DNA of 33,689 nucleotides. Origin: Geitlerinema sp. S16. Its GTDB lineage: Bacteria; Cyanobacteriota; Cyanobacteriia; Cyanobacteriales; Geitlerinemataceae. Location: contig JAABST010000046.1 of NCBI GenBank assembly GCA_011390275.1, forward strand, positions 1-33,689, read 5' to 3'. The notes under the pieces were generated by a model that was given only the letters and a program-made list of their open reading frames with translations, made no database searches and was not told where the DNA came from. Both the position numbers and the translations under genes were made by a program. Positions 16,785 to 26,116 of the stretch are shown here, one piece after another; the first letter of the stretch is position 1; each line of letters begins with the position of its first letter.

Positions 16785-17951
16785 TTAAAATGACCAGAAA
16801 TAATCAACGAGGCGGCGTTCAAACGTATCCGGGATTGGCCAGGTGGATTCGCGATCGGCCTCCTGTTGAGCAAAGAATACGGAGGTTTGAACAAACGCAT
16901 TCTGATCGGTGAGTGCGTCGTCAGCAAGATCGATCGTATTGGCATTGGTCGCATCGGCATCAAGAGGCTCGCCGAGCACGCGCCGCTCCACCCGGTTTGG
17001 AATTCCGAAGTTGTAGGCAATATGTCCACGTCCGGCAATGACGACGATTTGCCGATCCGGGTTCGCTTGGTAGGCGGTGGCGATCACCTCGGCGATCGTC
17101 TCGTCCCACAGCACCTGCGCGGCAAAAAACCGCTCAAAGCCCGTGTCTTCAGGATTTTCAGCAACGATATCAGCCGTCCCCGTTGGATTGCCCTGAAATT
17201 CTGAATCGGTAAAAGGTTTCGTCACCGATTTACTGTCTTTAGCGTCTTGATTCTCGTCCTCCTGGCCTGATGGATCGTCCGATCGAAAACCCATGTGCAT
17301 TTGAAACAGTTCGTACAGGGCGTTGCGATAGTCTTCATCGTCCAGCCGAATGTCCGCAATAGGCGGCACATAGCGAAAATCATCGCCGCTCAGTCCGGCC
17401 AGCCCTTCCGCTGCAACCTTTCGGGTTAGCTCAACGGGAGCGTTCGCCGCAATCACCGGAATACCCGTCTTACGGGCAAAGCGCAAAATCGGCGCGTATA
17501 GTTCCCAAGGGTAGCCCCAGCGGGTTTCGTATTCCGTACGATCGATCAGCTCTGCCTCGTCAATTTCACCGGCTAAATAGGCATCGATCGCCCCTTGAAA
17601 TGGCCGCTGGAACATCTCCATCGCGATCGTCAGCTTGGGATTGCGGGCTTGTAGTTCGCGGATGATTTCGAGCTGTGCCTGATGGTCGTAGGCGCGATCA
17701 TGATATTCCCCGAGGTAAATCACATTGGCCTCGGCAAGGCGATCGAGTAACGCGGTGCGGGTGAGTGGCGCGATGTATTCCGGCGGGCGGAAATCAGTTG
17801 GTACATTGGGCGTCGCTTCGGAACGTGCGATCGAGCCACTGAGAATGATCCCCAGCATGAGCGAAGCAGCGAAGCCCCAGCGGGTCAAACGACGCGAGGT
17901 TAGCCAAGATGACGAGGTGATGTCAGAGCGCAAACTGGATAAAACGGGCAT
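16785..17951 (-). CDS. ChaN/Tiki-superfamily secreted protein
   Basis: 388 residues from the ATG at 17951 (MPVLSSLRSDITSSS); the frame is open to 18011 but the later start gives a proper signal sequence (RRLTRWGFAASLMLGIILSGSIARSEA). The domain has the ChaN hallmarks VIYLGEYHDRAYDHQAQLEII, IAMEMFQRPFQGAIDAYL, RTEYETRWGYPWELYAPIL and, at the end, VVIAGRGHIAYNFGIPNRV. Family members bind haem or act as metal-dependent peptidases; which applies here is not clear. An acidic Asp/Glu/Ser-rich insert sits in the middle (SDDPSGQEDENQDAKDSKS). No lipobox is visible. Confidence 0.85.
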   Translation of the reverse strand: MPVLSSLRSDITSSSWLTSRRLTRWGFAASLMLGIILSGSIARSEATPNVPTDFRPPEYIAPLTRTALLDRLAEANVIYLGEYHDRAYDHQAQLEIIRELQARNPKLTIAMEMFQRPFQGAIDAYLAGEIDEAELIDRTEYETRWGYPWELYAPILRFARKTGIPVIAANAPVELTRKVAAEGLAGLSGDDFRYVPPIADIRLDDEDYRNALYELFQMHMGFRSDDPSGQEDENQDAKDSKSVTKPFTDSEFQGNPTGTADIVAENPEDTGFERFFAAQVLWDETIAEVIATAYQANPDRQIVVIAGRGHIAYNFGIPNRVERRVLGEPLDADATNANTIDLADDALTDQNAFVQTSVFFAQQEADRESTWPIPDTFERRLVDYFWSF

Positions 17952-18046
17952 GGTTGTTTGACGGATCAGAGCAAATGCAGTTGAGCGCACGTTAACAAAC
18001 CTCCAGAACATTGATCGTGTAAGTAGCCCCTAGAAGTGAGACCTTG

Positions 18047-18079
18047 AGACGTTTGAGGTTTCCAAAACCTCAAACGTCT
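18047..18079 (-). terminator. Long hairpin between nagA and the ChaN-like gene
   Basis: Arms AGACGTTTGAGGTT (18047-18060) and AACCTCAAACGTCT (18066-18079) are perfectly complementary (14 bp) around a 5-nt loop. There is no T-run on the minus strand, so it may be an mRNA-stabilising or processing element as easily as a terminator for nagA. Confidence 0.5.
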
Positions 18080-18147
18080 GGAGTTGCTGTGTATTTTCAT
18101 AAGCCGCCTTAAGACAGGCATCAGGTCACTGATCCCCGTCAAGTCGT

Positions 18148-19329
18148 TTATTGGTAGGGAAATGGGCGAGATCGGGTGATCGTCCCGTCCGCCGCCTGCG
18201 ACCAGCGCAATAGTCGATAGGCCGATCCCGGCGTCGTATCCCAGAACGGTAAACCGATCGCCCGTCGTGGCGCGTGGGACACCAGATCGATCGCCCGCTC
18301 TAGATCGCACAGCCCCCAACGCACAAGATTATCCGCACCATCCAGCAGAGGGCGCGTCGTCCCCGACAGCGTCCCGTCCCGTAGGCGAGCCGTCCCCTCC
18401 GTAACAATGATTTCGCGCTCATCCCAGGGATAAATCCCGTCCGGCAAGCCCAGGGGCGAGAGGGCATCACTGACCAAAAATAGGTTCGTGGGATCGGCGT
18501 TGAGGAGAATTTGCAACATGGTGGCGCACACATGCTGACCGTCGGCGATGAAACCAGAATAGACCCGCGAATCGACGATCGCCGCCCCCAATAAACCCGG
18601 ATCGCGATGGTGCAATCCCGGCATGGCGTTAAAGGCATGGGTCACCATCGTCGCTCCCCGCTCAAAAGCTTGCTTCGCCTGATCCGCCGTGGCGAGGGAA
18701 TGACCGAGGCTCACGACAATGCCACGATCACGCAGAGCGGCGATCGTCTCGCCCGTCGGGTCAAGTTCGGGCGCGAGGGTGACGATTTTCACGAGATCGG
18801 CCTGATCCCCGAGATCGCTGAGATTGCCAAACACGCGATCGAGATCAGCCAGCGTCAGCGGCAAAAGAAAGTCTTCGGGGTGAGCGCCCCGTTTGACGGG
18901 GTTGAGGAACGGGCCTTCGAGGTGAACGCCGACGATCTGAGCCGTCGGGGTGTCGCTGGGGGTTTGGGCTTGTCGTTGTTGAAATGCCGCGAACACCGCC
19001 AGCGATCGCTGAATATTCTCGATCGAAGTCGTGACGATCGTCGGCGCAAACCCATCGACGCCCGCGTCCCACAAGGTGCGGCAAATGTCGTCGAGTCGCC
19101 CCAAATCCGACATCTGCACCTCAGGGAACGCCAATCCCAACGCGCCATTAATCTGCAAATCAAGCCCACCGGGCGCAATCCAATCGCCCGCAACATCAAT
19201 CAGTGAGTCGGGTAGCTGCTCAAACATTGCCATCGAAATCGGCGCGGTGGCGACCTGGTGATCATCGATCACGATCGCCTGAAGTCCGCTCATCCCGGCT
19301 ACGCGGGCGTTAATAATCGTCAGAGTCAT
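18148..19329 (-). CDS. nagA: N-acetylglucosamine-6-phosphate deacetylase
   Basis: 393 residues from the ATG at 19329 (MTLTIINARVAG). The frame is open to 19392, but the extra 21 residues are encoded by 9-nt repeats and are not part of the family. Converts GlcNAc-6-phosphate to glucosamine-6-phosphate and acetate in amino-sugar recycling. Visible motifs: GGLDLQINGALG, the metal-binding Glu in VHLEGPFLNPVKRGAH, LGHSLATADQA with its His, THAFNAMPGLHHRDPGLLGA, and the catalytic Asp in FLVSDALSPLGLPDG. It is divergent from purE. Confidence 0.95.
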   Translation of the reverse strand: MTLTIINARVAGMSGLQAIVIDDHQVATAPISMAMFEQLPDSLIDVAGDWIAPGGLDLQINGALGLAFPEVQMSDLGRLDDICRTLWDAGVDGFAPTIVTTSIENIQRSLAVFAAFQQRQAQTPSDTPTAQIVGVHLEGPFLNPVKRGAHPEDFLLPLTLADLDRVFGNLSDLGDQADLVKIVTLAPELDPTGETIAALRDRGIVVSLGHSLATADQAKQAFERGATMVTHAFNAMPGLHHRDPGLLGAAIVDSRVYSGFIADGQHVCATMLQILLNADPTNLFLVSDALSPLGLPDGIYPWDEREIIVTEGTARLRDGTLSGTTRPLLDGADNLVRWGLCDLERAIDLVSHAPRRAIGLPFWDTTPGSAYRLLRWSQAADGTITRSRPFPYQ

Positions 19330-19363
19330 AGGAAAATGAGGCGATGATCGCGCATGTTCGTTG

Positions 19364-19402
19364 AATTCGGCCAATTCGGCCAATTTGGCCACGAATTAGG
19401 CC
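19364..19402. repeat. 9-nt tandem repeat in the nagA leader
   Basis: AATTCGGCC, AATTCGGCC, AATTTGGCC, then ACG and a fourth AATTAGGCC. It begins 35 bases upstream of the nagA ATG, in the divergent nagA/purE intergenic region. Confidence 0.75.
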
Positions 19403-19563
19403 GCTCGCGATCGCACTAGACGTAAGTGTATCGAGTTGCCTCTGCTTTCACGCAGCGGATTTCACAATGTCATCTTTATCGGGAGTGGTCATAACATTTC
19501 GTGATTGCCCCTATTTCAGCCTAGTATCCAGCGATCCCTGATCTTGCTTTATCGAGTTAAACC

Positions 19564-20097
19564 ATGAGTGAAACTTCCGCTTCTCCCATCGTCGGCGTCA
19601 TTATGGGGAGCGATTCTGACCTGCCCACAATGCAGGCTGCAATCGAAATTCTTGAAACATTTAATATTCCTCACGAAGTGGCGATCGTTTCCGCTCACCG
19701 TACCCCCGATCGTATGGTTGACTATGCCAAAACAGCTCGTGATCGCGGCTTGCAAATTATTATCGCCGGAGCCGGAGGCGCAGCTCATCTGCCCGGTATG
19801 GTTGCCGCCCTCACCGTCCTCCCCGTTATCGGCGTCCCTGTGCAAACCCGCACTCTCAGCGGTCTTGACTCCCTATACTCGATCGTCCAGATGCCGCGCG
19901 GCATCCCCGTCGCCACCGTCGCGATCGGCAACGCACAAAATGCAGGTCTACTGGCCGCACAAATTCTGGGCAGTCGAGATCATGATCTTGGCGATCGTCT
20001 AGAAACCTATCGAAACGACTTGAAAGTCGCGGTAGAAACCAAACAAACTCGTCTTCAAACTATTGGTTCACGCGCCTATCTCGATAGTCAAACTTAA
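19564..20097 (+). CDS. purE: N5-carboxyaminoimidazole ribonucleotide mutase
   Basis: 177 residues, normal for the class I enzyme. Interconverts N5-CAIR and CAIR in de novo purine synthesis. The signature GVIMGSDSDLPTMQ opens the protein, followed by EVAIVSAHRTPDRM with the catalytic His, IAGAGGAAHLPGMVAALT, PVIGVP, and the conserved LDSLYSIVQMPRGIPVATVAIGNAQNAGLLAAQIL. It is a stand-alone purE; no purK lies next to it in the window. Confidence 0.97.
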   Translation: MSETSASPIVGVIMGSDSDLPTMQAAIEILETFNIPHEVAIVSAHRTPDRMVDYAKTARDRGLQIIIAGAGGAAHLPGMVAALTVLPVIGVPVQTRTLSGLDSLYSIVQMPRGIPVATVAIGNAQNAGLLAAQILGSRDHDLGDRLETYRNDLKVAVETKQTRLQTIGSRAYLDSQT

Positions 20098-20643
20098 AAC
20101 ATCAGACACATCTAAGCCCTGAATTCACAACATTTATGTTGCGCGAGAAATTTCAACACGAGAGCTAACCCAATCTAGCCCGATTTACTTTGAAGCGTAG
20201 AATCTTTCGCTGGACGATGAAGTGTTACTTCCTCTCATCAGAACATCCGTAACATCCGTCAAAAAAATCTCAGAAAAATTAACACGGAGACCGGTTCTCA
20301 ACCCTACTCTGTGAGTTGATTGTATCTCGTGATACAGAATGAAGTTGGATAACTTGGTGGAATCATCGTGTTTTAAATTAACTGCTCGTTAAGCGCCCCA
20401 TAGCGACCTGTGATTGCTTAAACCACAATCGCGATCGAGCCGCTGAAATAATTCCGTGTTTTCATCGCTCGATACACACGGGACAACGCAACGACGAGCC
20501 AAACTACCGCAACCGATCTTCGCTCCTGTTACTCACCTAACTGAGGTTGACCCGTTTCTAAAAAACGGTTTGCATCCACAGCCTCATCCGAGATTGCGAT
20601 AGTTTTTTACCCACGACAACCTCCCTGGATCTGGATCTAGATA
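20098..20643. other. Long amt upstream region
   Basis: 546 bases with no convincing gene. It contains the NtcA-type site at 20322-20335, so the amt transcript would have a leader of about 270 bases. A short repeat (ATCCGTAACATCCGT) lies near 20244-20260. No known riboswitch was recognised in the leader. Confidence 0.5.
20322..20363 (+). promoter_or_regulatory. NtcA-type nitrogen-control promoter for amt
   Basis: A perfect GTA-N8-TAC (GTA 20322-20324, TAC 20333-20335) is followed 22 bases later by TGGAAT (20358-20363), which matches four of six bases of a -10 box. Spacing and order fit a class II NtcA-activated promoter as defined in cyanobacteria. Ammonium permease genes are classic NtcA targets, so the context agrees. 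A TAACTT at 20350 is too close to be the -10. Confidence 0.7.
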
Positions 20644-22083
20644 ATGACAGCTAAGCTAGCGCTCCATCAACGAGTGCGACGACGTGCTCGCTCGCAAGCA
20701 GTATCGGTAGTTGGTAAGTTCGGCTCGCTGCTCAAGCGTGTACCGATTTACTGGCTCGCTGCTATTCCTCTTACTGCCGTAATTCTCGGCATTTGGGACC
20801 TCGCGGCAACTGCCGCCGATCCCCAAGGTATCGAAATCCCTGAAACGCTTGATGCCGACTACGTCCAAGGTATACTCAACACCGTTTGGATTTTGGTCGC
20901 TTCTGTCCTGGTTATCTTTATGAACGCTGGCTTCGCAATGCTCGAAGCCGGGTTCTGTCGCCAGAAGAATGCCGTCAACATTCTGTCGAAAAACCTGATC
21001 GTCTTTGCACTAGCAATGATGGCTTACTGGGCTTTTGGTTTTTCGTTCATGTACGGAACCGGCGGTAATGGCTTCATCGGCGCGGGTGGATTTTTCCTCT
21101 CTAGTGGTGACCCTGCAACCTACGGCCTTGACCCGTTCCCGGCTGGCCTACCGATTTCGGTATCCTTCCTGTTCCAAGTTGCTTTCGCGGCTACCGCAGC
21201 AACGATCGTCTCCGGTGCTGTTGCAGAACGCATCAAATACGACGCCTTCATCATCTTCAGCTTGCTGCTGGTCGGTATTTCTTACCCCATCACCGGTCAC
21301 TGGACATGGGCGGGTGGCTGGCTCTCTGAGCTAGGCTTTACCGATTTCGCAGGCTCGACGATCGTTCACTCCGTGGGTGCTTGGGCCGCTCTTGTTGGTG
21401 CAGCAATTCTCGGCCCTCGTATCGGTAAATATGACGAAGAGGGCAACGCTCGCGCCATCCCCGGACACAACATGAGTATTGCGACTCTAGGTTGCTTAAT
21501 CCTGTGGATTGGCTGGATGGGATTTAACCCCGGTTCTCAATTGGCTGCGGATTCGGCGATTTCCTACATTGCTGTCACCACCAACCTGGCTGGTGCTGCT
21601 GGCGGTGTGACCGGAACCTTCACGGCTTGGGCCAAGGACGGCAAACCGGATCTCTCCATGAGCATTAACGGTATCCTTGCTGGCCTGGTCGGTGTCACCG
21701 CAGGCTGTCATGCAATGCCTTACTGGGCAGCAGCTCTAACCGGCGCGATCGCTGGTATCTTGGTTGTTTTTGCGGTCGGATTCTTTGACAACGTTCTCAA
21801 AATCGATGACCCAGTTGGTGCGCTTTCGGTGCACGGTGTCTGCGGTATCTGGGGAACCCTGGCCGTCGGTATCTTCGGCGGTGGCAATATCGTTCATCAA
21901 ATCATCGGTATTGCTTCGATCGGTGGTTTCACCGTGTTGTTCAGCTTCATTGCTTGGTATGCCATCAGCTTCGCGCTGGGCGGTATCCGTGTCCATGAAG
22001 AAGAAGAGATGAAAGGTCTCGATATTAGTGAACACGGCATGGAAGCGTACAGCGGTTTCGTCAAAGATACGGCTTCGCGCTAA
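20644..22083 (+). CDS. amt: Ammonium transporter (Amt family)
   Basis: 479 residues. A cleavable N-terminal segment (YWLAAIPLTAVILGIWDLAATAA) precedes the periplasmic start, as in other Amt proteins, then eleven membrane helices. Landmarks are LVIFMNAGFAMLEAGFCRQKNAVNIL, the family signature segment DFAGSTIVHSVGAWAALVGA with the first pore His, WIGWMGFNPGSQLA, NGILAGLVGVTAGC, and the second pore His in GALSVHGVCGIWGTLAVGIF. It moves ammonium/ammonia under nitrogen limitation. An NtcA-type site precedes it; no glnB/glnK lies beside it. It ends at a strong terminator. Confidence 0.97.
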   Translation: MTAKLALHQRVRRRARSQAVSVVGKFGSLLKRVPIYWLAAIPLTAVILGIWDLAATAADPQGIEIPETLDADYVQGILNTVWILVASVLVIFMNAGFAMLEAGFCRQKNAVNILSKNLIVFALAMMAYWAFGFSFMYGTGGNGFIGAGGFFLSSGDPATYGLDPFPAGLPISVSFLFQVAFAATAATIVSGAVAERIKYDAFIIFSLLLVGISYPITGHWTWAGGWLSELGFTDFAGSTIVHSVGAWAALVGAAILGPRIGKYDEEGNARAIPGHNMSIATLGCLILWIGWMGFNPGSQLAADSAISYIAVTTNLAGAAGGVTGTFTAWAKDGKPDLSMSINGILAGLVGVTAGCHAMPYWAAALTGAIAGILVVFAVGFFDNVLKIDDPVGALSVHGVCGIWGTLAVGIFGGGNIVHQIIGIASIGGFTVLFSFIAWYAISFALGGIRVHEEEEMKGLDISEHGMEAYSGFVKDTASR

Positions 22084-22165
22084 CGGTTTTGGTCAGTACT
22101 TGGGTGAGTGTTTTGGTTTAATACGTCACTGAGTCTGAACGAAGCCTGAGAGTTACATCTCAGCC

Positions 22166-22209
22166 AAGCCCGCATTTTCTCCCTGTGAGAAGATGCGGGC
22201 TTACTTTTT
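22166..22209 (+). terminator. Intrinsic terminator of amt
   Basis: AAGCCCGCAT (22166-22175) pairs with ATGCGGGCTT (22193-22202), with TTCTC/GAGAA extending the stem, followed by TTACTTTTT. Confidence 0.9.
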
Positions 22210-22445
22210 GTCAGTCTAGACCCGTGGTTCAGTTGATTAGCTTGCCTCGATCGGACAAAGATTCGGCCAATTTTGACCGCGATCTGACATCACCGATCGC
22301 ACCGATCGCAATCCTACAGACCTCACCAGTGTTAGGCTAGAACGCCTATCGATAATTTGCGTTTATTTGCATTTTATTGGCATTTATTGGCGCGGTTTCC
22401 CCCGCTCAAACTCCGCACAATTAAGCAAGCTCCCAATAATTTCCC
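22210..22445. other. Region upstream of trmFO
   Basis: Non-coding. It contains degenerate short direct repeats just before the gene (22357-22393: variants of GCATTTATTG/GCGTTTATTT) and tightly spaced CGATCGCA copies near 22300. No promoter pair is clear. Confidence 0.35.
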
Positions 22446-23804
22446 ATGACCTCAGATCGAACCGTTCACGTGATTGGTGCTGGCCTCGCCGGAACCGAAG
22501 CCGCATGGCAGGCCGCCCAAGCGGGTGCAAACGTGGTGCTGTACGAAATGCGCCCGGTAAAACAGTCACCAGCTCACCATTCGGAAGATGTGGCGGAACT
22601 GGTCTGTAGTAATTCCTTTGGAGCCAAAGCCGCCGATCGCGCAGCCGGTTTGCTCCACGAGGAAATGCGGCGCTTGGGATCGATCGTCATTGGCAAAGCC
22701 GATGAACATGAAGTTCCGGCGGGGGGAGCCTTGGCCGTCGATCGCGAATTTTTTAGCCGCGATCTCACCACCGCTCTAGAGCAACATCCCAACATCGATT
22801 TTCGTCGCGAGGAAGTGACCGCGATCCCTGACACCAGCAACGGCGATCTTGTCGTGCTAACGACCGGCCCACTCACCAGCGAAGCGCTAACCGACGACCT
22901 TCAGCGGTTTACCGGCATGGCGTACATGAGCTTTTTTGATGCAGCCAGCCCGATCGTGGTCGGTGACTCGATCGATTTTGACGTGGCGTTTCGTGCCTCG
23001 CGCTACGACAAGGGCGACGCGGACTACATCAATTGCCCGATGGATAAAGAGCAGTATTTACGGTTTTATACGGAGCTGTGCGCGGCGGAACAAGCCGAGG
23101 TCAAGGACTTTGAGCGGGAAGAAGCGAAGTTTTTTGAGGCGTGTTTGCCGATCGAGGAGATGGCGCAGCGCGGTGAAGATACGATGCGCTACGGCCCCCT
23201 GAAGCCGGTGGGTCTGACCGATCGGCGTGGTGAGGACGATCGCAAATTTTACGCCGTTGTCCAATTGCGCCAGGAAGATAAAGCCGGTCAGCTCTGGAAT
23301 ATGGTCGGTTTCCAAACCAATTTGCGTTGGGGCGAGCAAAAGCGCGTATTTCAACTGATCCCCGGCTTGGAAAATGCCGAATTCGTCCGCATGGGGGTGA
23401 TGCATCGCAACACATTCATTAACTCGCCCCAGCTCATGCAGCCCACTCTACAATTTAAGGCCAACGGGTCGATTTTGGCGGCGGGTCAGCTAACGGGGAC
23501 GGAAGGCTACACCGCAGCAGCGGCGGGTGGCTTGCTGGCCGGACTGAATGCGGGACGCCTCGCCACGGGCTTAGAGCCGCTGACGATGCCGACTACCACG
23601 ATGATGGGGGCGCTGTTTGATTTCATCACGTCTGCATCGCCGAAGCATTTTCAACCAATGCCGCCGAATTTTGGCATTATTCCGGTGTTAGAGGGCAAAA
23701 AGATTCGCAATAAACGTGAGCGTTACGGGCTATATCGCGATCGATCGTTTACTGATCTTGCGCAGTGGGCAACTCAGCTTCGCCCTGCGGTTCTGGTGTC
23801 TTGA
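22446..23804 (+). CDS. trmFO: Folate-dependent tRNA (uracil-54-C5)-methyltransferase
   Basis: 452 residues. Uses methylene-tetrahydrofolate and FAD to make ribothymidine at position 54 of the tRNA T-loop. The FAD-binding motif VHVIGAGLAGTEAAWQAA is at the N-terminus, followed by the family signatures LYEMRPVKQSPAHHSE and ELVCSNSFGA, then YINCPMDKEQY, and the C-terminal GQLTGTEGYTAAAAGGLLAGLNAGR. The protein appears full length. Convergent with the GTPase gene at 23900. Confidence 0.97.
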   Translation: MTSDRTVHVIGAGLAGTEAAWQAAQAGANVVLYEMRPVKQSPAHHSEDVAELVCSNSFGAKAADRAAGLLHEEMRRLGSIVIGKADEHEVPAGGALAVDREFFSRDLTTALEQHPNIDFRREEVTAIPDTSNGDLVVLTTGPLTSEALTDDLQRFTGMAYMSFFDAASPIVVGDSIDFDVAFRASRYDKGDADYINCPMDKEQYLRFYTELCAAEQAEVKDFEREEAKFFEACLPIEEMAQRGEDTMRYGPLKPVGLTDRRGEDDRKFYAVVQLRQEDKAGQLWNMVGFQTNLRWGEQKRVFQLIPGLENAEFVRMGVMHRNTFINSPQLMQPTLQFKANGSILAAGQLTGTEGYTAAAAGGLLAGLNAGRLATGLEPLTMPTTTMMGALFDFITSASPKHFQPMPPNFGIIPVLEGKKIRNKRERYGLYRDRSFTDLAQWATQLRPAVLVS

Positions 23805-23899
23805 GGCGCATCTAGGCCAGAGCAAGACTGAAATGACGCAAAATCGTTATCTAAGCAGAGAGTGACAAAAGAGGTCGAATTCCTGGCTTCAAGCTTCGG

Positions 23900-25384
23900 C
23901 TAATCCCCCTGCCCCAACTTCGATCGCAGCTCATCCTTAATCCGCGCCAAAATCGAATCCTCATCCAGCGTCTCCAAAATCCGCCCGACCACCGCCTTCG
24001 GGCCATGCTCCCCCCAGGATGCGCCATTCTCGAAATAGCGTTTCGCGACCCGACCGATCGCGTAGGTTGCCACCCCAGCGGCTCCCGCCTGGGCGATCGC
24101 CACCGACACATAGCCCCCCAACGCCAGCCCGCCCGTCACCGGAACCGCCGCCCCGAGCAACCCCTTTAGCCCACTCAAACCCAACATCGCCAACAGCTCG
24201 CTTGCCCCGATACCGCCCATGCCGATCGCGATCGTCTTCAGTAGATTGATCGCGCCGGTTTCGGTGAGCGGGATGCCGTAAAGCTTCGAGAGGGAGACGA
24301 GCATGAGGATATCGAAGGCTGCTGCGCCGAGGAGATCGAGCGCCGTGACGGGGTTCAGCGCGATCGCCAGGGCTTTGGCGATCGTGGATTGCCAGATTAG
24401 GCGCTCGGCCTCGCGATCGCGGAGCTGCATTTTGCGCTGAACCAGGCGATCGTTCGCCACGTCGGCAAAGAGCAGACTGTTGAGCGCGACGAGCGATTTA
24501 CCTTCGCGGTGCAAAATATCGAGAATTTTGAGCTTGAGGTCATCCACCCGAGGTGTTCCCGGCTGAAGCTCGACGCCGACGCTGCCGTCTTCGCGCTGGA
24601 CACCGCGAGCGACAAGGGGCGAGGCGGCGGTCATGACGATTTGATCGGGAGAGAGCAGGTCTCGCACGCGCCGATCGCGGACTTGGGCGTAGATGGCTTG
24701 GCGATCGGCTTCGGGGTAGCGATCGACTTTGTTAAACACGAGGAGGATCGGCTTGCCCGCCTCGCGAATATCGGCAAGGGCGTCGAATTCTAGCTGGGTC
24801 AGGTCGCCGGAAATCACGAACAAAATGAGATCCGATCGGCGGGCGATCCGCTGGGCGAGTTCGGCGCGATCGCGCCCGTCGATTTCATCCAGCCCCGGCG
24901 TATCCACCAGCTCGATCCGCGACTGCCCCAATCCCGGCAGCGACACCCGCACCGTTGCGTCATCGCCGATCTGTGGCTGCCACTCCACCCGCTGCGTCAC
25001 CTGCGTCACCCCGTGTAGCGGCCCTGTTTCAAAAATGCGCTGTCCGACCAAAGCATTGAGCAGCGACGATTTACCGCGTCCGACCATGCCAAAGACGGCA
25101 AGCTGAACGGTGGCGGTTTCGAGCTTATTGAGGGTGTCTTCGAGTCCGGCGATCTCGGCTTCGAGGCCGGAACGCTCGCGATCGCTGAGGTCAATTTTGG
25201 CGACGAGATCGCGTAGGGCTTGCTGGGCTTGGCGATAATTGAGATCAGCCTGAATGTCGTCAAAGCTGTAAATGGCCGCGTCAAAGTCGCGATCGACCTC
25301 GCGATTCAGGTCGCGGGAATCCGAGTCTTTGGGGCGGTCGGGGTCGGGTAATGATTCGGGATCAGGGAAGGGGCGATCGGTCAT
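23900..25384 (-). CDS. Membrane-associated GTPase with DUF697-like C-terminus
   Basis: 494 residues. Asp/Pro-rich N-terminus, then a helical region (LNYRQAQQALRDLVAKIDL) and a G domain: P-loop FGMVGRGKSSLLNAL, switch II ELVDTPGLDEIDG and specificity motif VFNKVD. After ~300 residues, a region of mostly hydrophobic helices follows (LLGAAAFDILMLVSLSKLYGI, IAIGMGGIGASELLAMLGL, AAVPVTGGLALGGYVSVAIA), typical of DUF697-type GTPases of cyanobacteria and chloroplasts. The P-loop has Arg in the second x position, as in several Era-like relatives. The function is not established; membrane remodelling or transport is speculation. Confidence 0.85.
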   Translation of the reverse strand: MTDRPFPDPESLPDPDRPKDSDSRDLNREVDRDFDAAIYSFDDIQADLNYRQAQQALRDLVAKIDLSDRERSGLEAEIAGLEDTLNKLETATVQLAVFGMVGRGKSSLLNALVGQRIFETGPLHGVTQVTQRVEWQPQIGDDATVRVSLPGLGQSRIELVDTPGLDEIDGRDRAELAQRIARRSDLILFVISGDLTQLEFDALADIREAGKPILLVFNKVDRYPEADRQAIYAQVRDRRVRDLLSPDQIVMTAASPLVARGVQREDGSVGVELQPGTPRVDDLKLKILDILHREGKSLVALNSLLFADVANDRLVQRKMQLRDREAERLIWQSTIAKALAIALNPVTALDLLGAAAFDILMLVSLSKLYGIPLTETGAINLLKTIAIGMGGIGASELLAMLGLSGLKGLLGAAVPVTGGLALGGYVSVAIAQAGAAGVATYAIGRVAKRYFENGASWGEHGPKAVVGRILETLDEDSILARIKDELRSKLGQGD

Positions 25385-25544
25385 CGAAATAGGCGATCGG
25401 CTCAGCGGCGATCGGCGTCAGGGAGACGAAATCATCCAACATTCAGACGAAAAATAACGGCAAAAACAACGGCGTGAGCGCGGCTCGAACCCAAGGCTCG
25501 TGCGTGCCCACACCGCAATTCAAGCTGACACCAATCTAATCGAA
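25385..25544. other. Gap between GTPase and DprA-like genes
   Basis: 160 bases. A GGCTCGAACCC stretch at 25483-25493 recalls a tRNA T-arm, but its flanks do not form a T-stem and no tRNA fold is possible. Confidence 0.4.
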
Positions 25545-26114
25545 TTAGTCGAAGTAAAACAGGGTGACGATTTTACGGAGATCCTCCGCTTCGCGACAGG
25601 TTTCGAGCAGCGTTCGGCTGTCGTGAAAGGCAAAACAAATGAGCTGCTGGCAGCGCTCAATGATTTCGGAGTTACACAGGGCGCTGGATTCTGCTAGGGA
25701 GAGTTCGTTTCGCTCTGGATGTTCGACGAGGTGCATCACGTTTTCAAGCTGCGATCGCGATTCGTCGGGCTGGCGATCGAGACTTTGGGGCAAAATCACC
25801 GTGAGCTGATTGGCATCGGCCTGCATCGCTCCACGAATGGCGGCTGAGTTCGTCCCCGTGGCCCCGGACGTGATCAAACGATTGCCACCGAGGACAAGCG
25901 CGTAGCTCATCATTTCGATTAATTTCTGATGCGTGATCGGTACGTGGCGCGAGCCAAGAATCGCAATGCGTTTTGATCCAGACTGCTGGATTGCAGCCAG
26001 TTCCTGCAAAAAAACGTCAACTTTATCGGTGGTGTCGGTGGTAGGATTCAAAGACTCAACGCGCTCGAAAAAACGACGTAGGTATTTTAACAGCTCGATC
26101 CGTAACGTACGCAT
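25545..26114 (-). CDS. DprA-like Rossmann-fold protein
   Basis: 189 residues. The core begins ELAAIQQSGSKRIAILGSRHVPITHQKLIEMMSYALVLGGNRLITSGATGTNSAA, giving the GSR and GxxxxSGxxxG-type nucleotide/DNA-binding pattern of the DprA/SLOG superfamily, and continues VILPQSLDRQP, ending REAEDLRKIVTLFYFD. Similar cyanobacterial proteins are often named DNA recombination-mediator protein A, but this one is shorter than true DprA (about 300 residues) and lacks the flanking domains, so a DNA-uptake role is not shown. A long imperfect hairpin lies just upstream (26117-26155). Confidence 0.8.
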   Translation of the reverse strand: MRTLRIELLKYLRRFFERVESLNPTTDTTDKVDVFLQELAAIQQSGSKRIAILGSRHVPITHQKLIEMMSYALVLGGNRLITSGATGTNSAAIRGAMQADANQLTVILPQSLDRQPDESRSQLENVMHLVEHPERNELSLAESSALCNSEIIERCQQLICFAFHDSRTLLETCREAEDLRKIVTLFYFD

Positions 26115-26116
26115 CA

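Noticed and set aside
25470..25530. tRNA-like GGCTCGAACCC stretch
   Set aside because: The bases on either side of the loop-like part do not form a T-stem, and no acceptor or anticodon arm can be drawn.
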